From Bacillota bacterium (GTDB taxonomy: Bacteria; Bacillota; Bacilli; Thermoactinomycetales; DSM-44946), in contig JAJYSD010000031.1 of NCBI GenBank assembly GCA_021793745.1, positions 1 through 8,155 on the forward strand: a stretch of 8,155 bases of DNA, given 5' to 3'. Both the position numbers and the translations under genes were made by a program. This document shows positions 1-4,936 of this stretch, in pieces; position 1 is the first letter of the stretch; the number at the start of each line of letters is the position of its first letter. Below the pieces are notes generated by a model. It was not told where the DNA came from, searched no databases, and was given only the letters and a program-made list of their open reading frames with translations.

Positions 1-4
1 TGAA

Positions 5-21
5 GGGCTCGTTTTTTTTTT
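5..21 (+). terminator. Possible 3' half of a terminator for a plus-strand gene off the left edge
   Basis: GGGCTC (5-10) is followed by one G and then ten T's (12-21). This is what the descending arm and U-tract of a Rho-independent terminator look like. The matching GAGCCC arm would lie left of the window, so the hairpin cannot be confirmed. Its orientation would serve a plus-strand gene converging on the hydrolase gene that ends at position 35. Confidence 0.3.
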
Positions 22-34
22 GTGCATCAGACCG

Positions 35-766
35 TCAGTTGGGAGTTTGGGAAAAAACGCCTTCCCCTTCCCGGATCGATCGGAGGAGGTCGGCCAGGCT
101 TCCCGCCTGATCCACGGAATAGGTGGGCTGCCCCCGATCAATCCGCCAATCCGTCACCCAGTAGGTTTTTATTCCCAGGGTGGAGGCCACCATATCCTCC
201 TGCATGTCGTTGCCGACCATGACGCATTCCCCCGGGGGAAGGCCGATCCGGTCGACGATATCCCGGTAATACTCCACCCGGGGCTTGCAATAGCGGGTCT
301 CCTCATGATAGGTCACCCATTCAAAGGGCAGATCATCCACCCCCGCCCAGCGCAGCCGCTCCTGGATCGCCACGCGCGGAAAGACCGGATTGGTGGCGAC
401 CACCACGCGACACCCCCGATCCAACGCCGCCTGCACCACCTGCCTGGCGATATCGCTGGGTCGGGCGTGCTTTTTCAGTTGGGGAAAGCGTTCCCGGTAA
501 AACTGTTCAAACAGGGGCCAGATCGACTCCTTCTCCAATCCGGTCAAGGACAAGAAATGGTGCTGAAAAACCTCTTCATTGGTCTTTTCGGGGTCGTTGT
601 CTTCGATCATCGCCCGGGTTGCCCGCCAGACGGAGGGGATCAGCTGATCCGGTGGAATCACATGGGCCACGTAGGGAGCCAATTCCCGCATATACACTTC
701 GATAAACCGGTCCGTATCCAGAGGTAACAACGTGCCGTCCAAATCAAACAAACAGGCTCGAATCAT
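35..766 (-). CDS. HAD-superfamily hydrolase (probable phosphatase)
   Basis: A 243-residue protein of the haloacid dehalogenase superfamily, most of whose members are cytosolic Mg2+-dependent phosphatases acting through an aspartyl-phosphate. All four motifs are visible: motif I FDLDGT (nucleophile Asp8, acid/base Asp10), motif II Thr125 in VVATN, motif III Lys161 in CKPRVEYY, and motif IV GNDMQED (Asp187, Asp191). Residues 13-110 between motifs I and II form a mostly helical cap, so this is a C1-type HAD of normal length. The ATG at 764-766 is preceded by AGGAGG (777-782 on the complement) with a 10-base spacer, which fixes the start. It lies 89 bases downstream of trmL on the same strand and may be co-transcribed, although a possible promoter lies in the gap. 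The motifs do not reveal the substrate, so I give no symbol. Confidence 0.9.
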   Translation of the reverse strand: MIRACLFDLDGTLLPLDTDRFIEVYMRELAPYVAHVIPPDQLIPSVWRATRAMIEDNDPEKTNEEVFQHHFLSLTGLEKESIWPLFEQFYRERFPQLKKHARPSDIARQVVQAALDRGCRVVVATNPVFPRVAIQERLRWAGVDDLPFEWVTYHEETRYCKPRVEYYRDIVDRIGLPPGECVMVGNDMQEDMVASTLGIKTYWVTDWRIDRGQPTYSVDQAGSLADLLRSIREGEGVFSQTPN

Positions 767-811
767 CGGCCCACGCCCTCCTCACCTCAATCGCGTTTCT
801 TCCGCTCTTGC

Positions 812-828
812 ACAATTCGATTGTACCA
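812..828 (-). promoter_or_regulatory. Possible extended -10 promoter with a small inverted repeat, upstream of the HAD gene
   Basis: Read on the minus strand, 828-820 is TGGTACAAT: a TACAAT -10 box with the TGN extension. No good -35 is seen. The -10 box forms one arm of an inverted repeat, ACAAT (812-816), TCG, ATTGT (820-824). This could be a small operator or chance. If real, it would give the hydrolase gene its own transcript with a leader of roughly 45 bases. Confidence 0.35.
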
Positions 829-855
829 CTTTCGAACTATTCGGGTGGATCGATT

Positions 856-1320
856 TTACGTCAGGTGGGGAAAACCGTTTTGGCGCAACGCCTCGTAGAG
901 CACGATGGCCGCCGCGTTGGACAGGTTGAGGGAACGGTTTTCGGGAAGCATCGGAATGCGGATACAGGTGTCGCGATAGCGCTCCAGGAGTTGGGCGGGA
1001 AGGCCGGCCGTCTCCTTGCCGAAGACCAACAGATCCCCATCCCGAAATTGAAACTCCGTGTAGGATTTGACCGCCTTCGTGGTCGCACAAAAAAAACGCC
1101 TTCCGGGAAAAGAAGCCGCCAGTTCTTCAAAGGAGTCGTAGGTATAAAGCCGGACCCGATCCCAGTAATCCAAACCGGCTCGCTTCACGTACCGGTCATC
1201 CAGGGAAAAGCCCAAGGGTTTCACCAGGTGAAGGATCGCCCCCGTCGCGGCGCAGGTTCGGGCGATATTGCCGGTATTTTGCGGAATTTCCGGTTCAACC
1301 AGCACAATATGAAAGGCCAT
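856..1320 (-). CDS. trmL: tRNA (cytidine(34)-2'-O)-methyltransferase TrmL
   Basis: A 154-residue SPOUT methyltransferase of the TrmL (YibK/CspR) family. It uses S-adenosylmethionine to methylate the 2'-OH of the wobble nucleotide of leucine tRNAs in the cytosol. Three SPOUT motifs are present: NTGNIARTCAA (15-25), LVFGKETAGLP (98-108) and SLNLSNAAAIVLYEAL (130-145). The last two build the trefoil-knot SAM pocket. Length matches the short, single-domain TrmL type, which lacks the RNA-binding extensions of TrmH or RlmB. I chose the ATG at 1318-1320 because AGGAGG (1329-1334 on the complement) precedes it by 8 bases. An upstream in-frame GTG at 1347 would place that site inside the gene and add nine residues the family does not have. 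I saw no convincing sigma-A promoter upstream. Confidence 0.94.
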   Translation of the reverse strand: MAFHIVLVEPEIPQNTGNIARTCAATGAILHLVKPLGFSLDDRYVKRAGLDYWDRVRLYTYDSFEELAASFPGRRFFCATTKAVKSYTEFQFRDGDLLVFGKETAGLPAQLLERYRDTCIRIPMLPENRSLNLSNAAAIVLYEALRQNGFPHLT

Positions 1321-1509
1321 TCTCCATCCCTCCTCACCCCCAATCACATCCTCCCGCCGTCATGGCCGGCTGCCCGGAATCCGAGGACGACGAAAAGCCG
1401 CGATCAGGACAAGCCCGCGTCATTTCGAGAAGTTTTCCGGCCCAAAAAGTCCATGTTCTTCCACAAACGTACAGGAGCACATTTTCTATGAACCTAGCAA
1501 TCGACCCTG
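1321..1509. other. Intergenic stretch between trmL and the arginine-rich mini-gene
   Basis: Apart from the trmL ribosome binding site, I find no supported gene or hairpin here. A weak start, AGGAG then ATG at 1490, opens a plus-strand frame whose later part is an alanine/valine run. That run comes from reading the downstream arginine tract out of frame. With opposite-strand genes on either side, this stretch should hold the trmL promoter, but none of the candidate hexamers on the minus strand is good enough to call. Confidence 0.4.
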
Positions 1510-1536
1510 ACGGAAACGAATCCTACCACATACATT
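1510..1536 (+). promoter_or_regulatory. Candidate sporulation mother-cell promoter (sigma-K or sigma-E type)
   Basis: CATACATT (1529-1536) matches the sigma-E -10 consensus CATACANT at every defined position and fits the sigma-K form CATANNNT. Exactly 17 bases upstream is AC (1510-1511), the minimal sigma-K -35 element. I see no sigma-E-like -35, so sigma-K fits better. The predicted start near 1543-1546 gives a leader of about 35 bases before the ATG at 1580. These consensus sequences are established for Bacillus subtilis. Use here is inference, and the sigma-K -35 is only two bases, so chance is possible. Confidence 0.45.
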
Positions 1537-1579
1537 GCAGGAAGGAAGAAATTGAAAGGAATGGGAAGGGGGGTTTATC

Positions 1580-1729
1580 ATGGGCACGGTCCGATACGGT
1601 TACGGCAATCTGCGCCACATCTGCCGCCGTTGTCGCCGCTGTCGCTGCCGCCGTTTCCGCCGTCGCCATCGCCGTTTCTGCCGCTTCTGCCGCCGTCATC
1701 GCCGCTTTTGCCGACGCAGAAACCGTTAA
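1580..1729 (+). CDS. Arginine/cysteine-rich 49-residue basic protein (probable spore-associated)
   Basis: I do not recognise this protein. Its 49 residues include 23 Arg and 7 Cys. It opens with a Tyr/Gly-rich segment (MGTVRYGYGNLRH), followed from residue 14 by Cys, Phe or His residues separated mostly by one to three arginines, as in CRRCRRC and RFCRFCRRH. There is no signal peptide or membrane segment, and the predicted charge is about +23. Support for a real gene: AAGGGGGG (1566-1573) sits 6 bases before the ATG, a sigma-K/E-like promoter lies upstream, and a hairpin terminator begins 16 bases after the TAA. Arg/Cys/aromatic composition and a mother-cell promoter would suit a spore coat or crust protein that is cross-linked or binds metal. 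A protamine-like nucleic-acid binder or cationic antimicrobial peptide are alternatives. The other two plus-strand frames across the tract read as Ala/Val- or Pro/Leu-rich; I consider these shadows, but the choice is not proven. Confidence 0.6.
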   Translation: MGTVRYGYGNLRHICRRCRRCRCRRFRRRHRRFCRFCRRHRRFCRRRNR

Positions 1730-1744
1730 TCGCATCGCCCTTCG

Positions 1745-1773
1745 GCCCGCAGGCATCGGATGCGGGCTCTTTT
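1745..1773 (+). terminator. Rho-independent terminator of the arginine-rich mini-gene
   Basis: GCCCGCA (1745-1751) pairs perfectly with TGCGGGC (1761-1767) around a 9-base loop and is followed by TCTTTT (1768-1773). It starts 16 bases after the TAA of the 49-residue frame and faces the same way. No other plus-strand gene nearby could own it, so it is independent support for a short plus-strand transcript. Confidence 0.65.
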
Positions 1774-2191
1774 CTCTACGGGACCCGCGCCTTTCCAATC
1801 CGCTTGATCGGCGAGCGGATGGCCGTGCTTTGTCCCGACGACCGCTCAATCCCATCATAACAAATCCATTTGCCGGATGCGAATCCCCTCCAGCCGGTCA
1901 ACCACCGACGGACCGTCACTTCCGGAACCTCTTTCCATTCCCCGATCCTGCCAGCCCGGGAAGCATCCCCGTCTCTCCTTTCGCCCGCCGAACGCTCGGC
2001 CAGGAAACCGGAATCTCATTTTCCGCTGTTTCGGTCGCCCCCAACGCGGACCTTTTCCCGTTGTGGGAACGCCCCGATCAACGGACCTGCAGGCGCTTTG
2101 CACGGGACAAGCCAAAACCGCAAGGACTGAGATTCCCGGGCGTAAAAGGTCGCGATCCTGTGAGGATGCCGCCGGTCCCGAAGACAGCGGG
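1774..2191. other. Unassigned spacer, possibly holding a small minus-strand frame or gene remnant
   Basis: No recognised gene lies in these 418 bases. Several frames stay open on both strands, as expected at this G+C content. The most protein-like is on the minus strand: GTG at 1919 to TAG at 1776, 47 codons, with AAAGAGG 8 bases before the GTG and a Trp-containing product (VRRWLTGWRGF, then KWICYDGIERS). The frame stays open for about 32 codons upstream of that GTG without a better start, so it could be a decayed gene's C-terminus. Its stop lies just past the T-tract of the plus-strand terminator. A hairpin ATCCT/AGGAT (2155-2167) and a GC-rich imperfect hairpin lie just after the amidase-domain gene but have no T-run. 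Confidence 0.2.
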
Positions 2192-3133
2192 CTATCCCCC
2201 GATCCGATAGAAGCGGTACCGGGTGTTGGGGCTCCAGGCGTGGGAATCGCGATAATCCCAATAGCGATGGCGGCTGTTGACCGTGTGGGCGTTGACCAGG
2301 GGCATCCCCGCCGGGTCCTTGGCCGTTACGATGGTATTGTGGTCCCACCTTCCGTCCCCTTCCCAATCATAACAGATGATATCACCGGGTTCGAGTTCCT
2401 CCGGCCGCTTCACCTGGACCGCCCGCATCGGGCCGCCCCCCTTCGTCAGGTACCACTGCAAGCTGTGGGCAACTGACCAGCTGTAACTCCACAGGTCGGT
2501 CCGATACCACCAGCCCCGGTCGCGCATCGGAGAAAAGTCCATCGGAATGCCTCCGGCATGGATGCACTGGGAAACATAGTTGGTGCAATCCACGTCAAAA
2601 CGGCGATACGCGGGATTATACCCGTTCCACCAGAGGTTGGCGTACTGGACCGCCCGCCGGCGGTCATATCCCGCCGAAGGGAAGGCCGGAGGCCTTTGCT
2701 CATCGGAAAAGCTGACCCGGGGCGGACGGACCCACTCCACCGGCTCCACCTCCGGCGTGCAGTGGGCGATCCTCCAGCCATCCCCCACAAACTGGACCTG
2801 AACACGGAACCAGGCGATCTCTTCCTCTTCGATCAGGCTCCCCTTCTGCTCCACCGTCAATCGCCGGTCGGAACGAATCCACAGGAGCACTTCCTCCTCC
2901 TCGATCCGTTCCCGCCGCGCCACCCGGATGCGACATTCCCCCTTGAGGGGCTGTATTTCCCGCTCCCGGGCCAGTTGCCGCGCCCGCTGCATGCGATCCA
3001 TCTCCCGCTGAACCCATTCCGCCTCGGAGTCGGTCGCCAGGTGTAACAGCCGCTCCTCCTCCCCTTCCAGCCAGAAGCGGTTCAGGGACTCGAACCAAGC
3101 GACCAGCGGCTTGTACCAAGGACGCCTCACCAT
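2192..3133 (-). CDS. Amidase-domain protein (Amidase_6 family, papain-like fold)
   Basis: A 313-residue protein whose C-terminal 155 residues match the putative amidase domain (Amidase_6) common in Bacillales. The domain resembles NlpC/P60 and CHAP cysteine hydrolases, which cleave peptidoglycan peptides or amides. Visible active-site elements are Cys183 in DCTNYVSQC, His265 in WDHNTIVT and the NAHT segment (281-284) as probable third polar position. YDRRRAVQYANLWWNGYNP (156-174) is the usual entry to the domain. Before it lie a charged helix, possibly coiled coil (residues 35-62), and a beta-rich stretch (65-135) heavy in Glu. No signal peptide or membrane segment is seen, so the protein is predicted to stay inside the cell or a compartment such as the forespore or mother cell, unless it leaves by another route. 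The ATG at 3133 follows AAGGAG (3143-3148, complement) by 9 bases. It is divergent from the Pcp-like gene. The real substrate is unknown. Confidence 0.85.
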   Translation of the reverse strand: MVRRPWYKPLVAWFESLNRFWLEGEEERLLHLATDSEAEWVQREMDRMQRARQLAREREIQPLKGECRIRVARRERIEEEEVLLWIRSDRRLTVEQKGSLIEEEEIAWFRVQVQFVGDGWRIAHCTPEVEPVEWVRPPRVSFSDEQRPPAFPSAGYDRRRAVQYANLWWNGYNPAYRRFDVDCTNYVSQCIHAGGIPMDFSPMRDRGWWYRTDLWSYSWSVAHSLQWYLTKGGGPMRAVQVKRPEELEPGDIICYDWEGDGRWDHNTIVTAKDPAGMPLVNAHTVNSRHRYWDYRDSHAWSPNTRYRFYRIGG

Positions 3134-3156
3134 GATCTCGAACTCCTTCGACTCTT

Positions 3157-3179
3157 TTTCTCTATCAATATGAGAGAAA
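3157..3179. repeat. Inverted repeat in the leader of the amidase-domain gene
   Basis: TTTCTCT (3157-3163) and AGAGAAA (3173-3179) are perfect complements around the 9-base loop ATCAATATG, and weaker pairing continues outwards. It lies 9 bases upstream of the gene's ribosome binding site, where it could be an operator or a leader hairpin. The arms are A/T-rich and short, so chance is possible. I could not place a convincing -35/-10 pair for the gene here. Confidence 0.25.
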
Positions 3180-3329
3180 GAGAAGAAATAGACCGGAAGA
3201 GGTAGGATTCACAAAAAATCGGGATTGTCCCAAAAGCACCCCATTCCCCTCCATCGAGGAGAGATAAAAATGGAGCCTTTCGGATCAATTCTTTAACCCT
3301 TTAACGCCTCCCGAGCGATAAACCGACGG
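3180..3329. other. Divergent intergenic spacer without a recognised gene
   Basis: Only short symmetries are visible: CTCCAT/ATGGAG (3249-3254, 3270-3275) and GGGA/TCCC around TTG (3221-3231). An 8-codon frame with a ribosome-binding-like sequence starts at 3270, but it lies upstream of the promoter for the next gene and is unlikely to be a leader peptide for it. Confidence 0.4.
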
Positions 3330-3358
3330 TTGCAAATTATTTTTTTGCTCCTTACAAT
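3330..3358 (+). promoter_or_regulatory. Sigma-A promoter of the Pcp-like gene
   Basis: TTGCAA (3330-3335) and TACAAT (3353-3358) are separated by exactly 17 bases in an A/T-rich stretch, unlike the G+C-rich surroundings. They match the sigma-A consensus at 4 of 6 and 5 of 6 positions. Transcription would start near 3365, giving a leader of about 58 bases before the ATG at 3424. Confidence 0.7.
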
Positions 3359-3369
3359 GATAATTGTCA
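3358..3369. promoter_or_regulatory. Near-palindromic, Fur-like site at the promoter's -10/+1
   Basis: TGATAATTGTCA is palindromic in 5 of 6 base pairs and overlaps the last base of the -10 box and the likely transcription start. TGATAAT equals the half-site of the Bacillus Fur box (7-1-7, TGATAATNATTATCA), and ATTGTCA matches the second half-site at 6 of 7 bases. The two overlap by two bases instead of being one base apart, so this is not a canonical Fur box. Its position would suit a repressor. Iron control is inference only. Confidence 0.3.
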
Positions 3370-3423
3370 ATCAATTTGCCAAAATCCGCAGGCAACCGAG
3401 AAACCCTGGGAGGCGATCAACCG

Positions 3424-4734
3424 ATGGTAAACGGCTCTTTACACCGGACATCCGCCCTTTCCATCGCCGTTCTTTTGTTGGCATCCACCCTGTTCACCGG
3501 CCCGGCCTTTGCTGAAAGGTCCGACGCTTCCTCCCAACAGCGTGGGGAGTGTTTCGATCCGACCCTTCCCGTGACGCCGGAGGAACAACGGATTGCGGAG
3601 GGGGCGCCCATACCGCAACAAATTTTGGAAGATAGCCGATTTGACCGCCTCGTGGAAAAGTTTGAGCGCGACTTGTGCTCCGCCAATCACCTGGCGGATG
3701 CGAAAAGGGTGGTGACAAAGCACGCCTCCCGGTTGTGGCGGACCGCCGTCGATCGCGCCCAAGGGAAGCGCCGGGATCTGGGCCCTCTGGACCGGTATGA
3801 CGACCGGCCCCTCTACTGGGCACGGCTTCACATGACACGGGCTTTGCACCAATGGACCCCCGATTTCCAGATCCAGGAATCGGACAAGCAGGACCTGTTG
3901 AAACAGTTGGAGTACACGTCCCGGGGGATTCCTTCCATTGACTTCCCCAAAGGAAAGGGTGTGAAGCGAATCCTCGTCAGCGGCTTTGACCCCTATCGGC
4001 TTGAACAGGAGTTTCGACGCAGCAACCCCTCCGGCGCCGCAGCCCTGCAGCTGGACGGCTTGCGCATCCAAACGGATGACGGCCCCGCCGTGATCCAGGC
4101 GGTGATCTTTCCGGTGCGCTGGAGGGATTTTGAGGACGGCATAGTTGAGGACACCTTCGCCCCCTACCTGAAACCGGGTCCGAAACGTATCGATTTAATG
4201 ATGACCATCAGCCAGGGCGGCGAACGCAAGATGGCGATCGAAGGCTACGCCGGACGCTGGCACACGGGCATCGACAATAACCTGGAATCCCGTTCCAGCG
4301 TGATCCCGACCGTATCCCACTGGCCGATGCCCGATCCTCTGCCCGAGTTTATCGAAACCACCTTGCCTGTGGAGGCGATGATCGATGCTGATACGGGGCC
4401 GTGGCCGGTGATCCGGAACAACGAGGTGTGTGAGTGGCTGCCGCCCGATTACGAAGAAGCCGTCTGCCATGAAAACGGACCGACCCCCGGTTCGAAGGCG
4501 CGATCCGGCAGCGGAGGGGACTACCTCTCCAACGAAAGCCAGTACCGTTCCAACCGCGTCCGTCTGGGCCTCGGAGCCGATGATGTGCCGGGCGGCCATT
4601 TGCACGTGGCGGCGCAGGAATTCTACCCGGAAGACCGCTCCGTTTATATCGATCCGGCCTTCCAGAGACACCGCAAAGTGACCGTCGATCAAACCGTGAA
4701 TTTGGTCAAGGCCGCTGCCCGAGCCGTGAAATAA
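3424..4734 (+). CDS. Secreted pyroglutamyl-peptidase-like protein lacking the catalytic cysteine
   Basis: A 436-residue exported protein. Residues 1-30 form a Sec signal peptide (hydrophobic core ALSIAVLLLA, cleavage after AFA-30). Residues 31-175 form a helical domain I do not recognise. Residues 181-436 resemble pyrrolidone carboxyl peptidase (Pcp, family C15): ILVSGFDPY (183-191), NPSGAAAL (201-208), ISQGGERKMAIE (262-273, Glu267 possibly equivalent to the catalytic Glu) and GGHLHV (390-395, His394 aligning with the catalytic His). The segment where Pcp has its nucleophilic Cys reads LSNESQYRSN (368-377), with no Cys. The only mature cysteines are 43, 85, 336 and 348, none near it and probably disulfide-bonded outside the cell. 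I recall similar secreted proteins from actinomycetes with the same YLSNE motif, so this may be a subfamily trait. It may use another nucleophile or only bind N-terminal peptide ends. The ATG at 3424 follows GGGAGG (3408-3413) by 10 bases. A TTG at 3364 would coincide with the transcription start and is rejected. It has its own promoter and terminator, so is monocistronic. Confidence 0.8.
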   Translation: MVNGSLHRTSALSIAVLLLASTLFTGPAFAERSDASSQQRGECFDPTLPVTPEEQRIAEGAPIPQQILEDSRFDRLVEKFERDLCSANHLADAKRVVTKHASRLWRTAVDRAQGKRRDLGPLDRYDDRPLYWARLHMTRALHQWTPDFQIQESDKQDLLKQLEYTSRGIPSIDFPKGKGVKRILVSGFDPYRLEQEFRRSNPSGAAALQLDGLRIQTDDGPAVIQAVIFPVRWRDFEDGIVEDTFAPYLKPGPKRIDLMMTISQGGERKMAIEGYAGRWHTGIDNNLESRSSVIPTVSHWPMPDPLPEFIETTLPVEAMIDADTGPWPVIRNNEVCEWLPPDYEEAVCHENGPTPGSKARSGSGGDYLSNESQYRSNRVRLGLGADDVPGGHLHVAAQEFYPEDRSVYIDPAFQRHRKVTVDQTVNLVKAAARAVK

Positions 4735-4756
4735 CCTCCTGCCCATCCGACGATCC

Positions 4757-4803
4757 GAGGGACTCCGCGGAGATCGCATCCACTCCGCGGAGTCCCTCCC
4801 TTT
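4757..4803 (+). terminator. Strong hairpin terminator after the Pcp-like gene
   Basis: A perfect 16-base-pair stem (4757-4772 with 4783-4798; arms begin GAGGGACTCC and end GGAGTCCCTC) closes a 10-base loop and is followed by CCTTT. It starts 22 bases after the stop. The T-tract is short, but the stem is very stable. Confidence 0.75.
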
Positions 4804-4869
4804 ATGCCGAAAACGGCGAACTCTCCAGCTGGACGAATCGGCGAGGGCTCCCTCAGAAGCGAAATTCAT

Positions 4870-4901
4870 AGTTTATAAACTTTTTTATATGGAAATATAC
4901 T
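4870..4901 (+). promoter_or_regulatory. Promoter region of the VOC gene with a perfect 12-base palindrome
   Basis: TATACT (4896-4901) is a good -10 box, and TTATAA (4873-4878) lies 17 bases upstream as a weak -35. The perfect palindrome AGTTTATAAACT (4870-4881) covers that -35, and a second repeat, TATAT-GGAA-ATATA (4886-4899), runs into the -10. Such an arrangement is typical of a repressor site, but I cannot name the regulator, and A/T-rich DNA produces such symmetry easily. Confidence 0.4.
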
Positions 4902-4936
4902 TTAGTGGATCCGAGAAGAAAGGGAGAGGGAGTTCC

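Noticed and set aside
1552..1860. Plus-strand frame with a Pro/Leu/Ser-rich stretch
   Set aside because: It needs a TTG start with a weak binding site and also runs through the terminator. It is most simply the out-of-frame reading of the Arg/Cys gene.
2155..2191. Hairpins just after the amidase-domain gene as a terminator
   Set aside because: ATCCT/AGGAT has only 5 pairs, the GC-rich hairpin is imperfect, and neither is followed by a T-run on the minus strand.
1362..2210. Long plus-strand open frame (282 codons) crossing 1362-2210
   Set aside because: It reads the arginine tract as an Ala/Val run, passes through the hairpin terminator at 1745-1773 and overlaps the end of the amidase-domain gene. 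The C-terminal two thirds look like random Pro/Arg/Ser-rich translation. Its internal ATG at 1490 has AGGAG upstream, so it cannot be fully excluded.
3221..3231. GGGA-TTG-TCCC followed by T's on the minus strand as a terminator
   Set aside because: Only a 4-base-pair stem, and no minus-strand gene lies upstream to be terminated.
3257..3296. Eight-codon mini-frame (ATG at 3270) with AGGAGAG upstream, resembling a leader peptide
   Set aside because: It lies upstream of the only good promoter (3330-3358), so it would not be in that gene's leader, and it has no promoter or attenuator of its own.
3364..3426. TTG start at 3364 for the Pcp-like gene
   Set aside because: It falls at the predicted transcription start, lacks a ribosome binding site and would put 20 polar residues before the signal peptide. 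The ATG at 3424 has GGGAGG at ideal spacing.
3380..3426. Riboswitch-like sequence (GCAGGCAACC, GAGAAACCC) in the Pcp-like leader
   Set aside because: It superficially recalls c-di-GMP or TPP aptamer fragments, but the defining conserved blocks are missing and the 58-base leader is too short for these aptamers.
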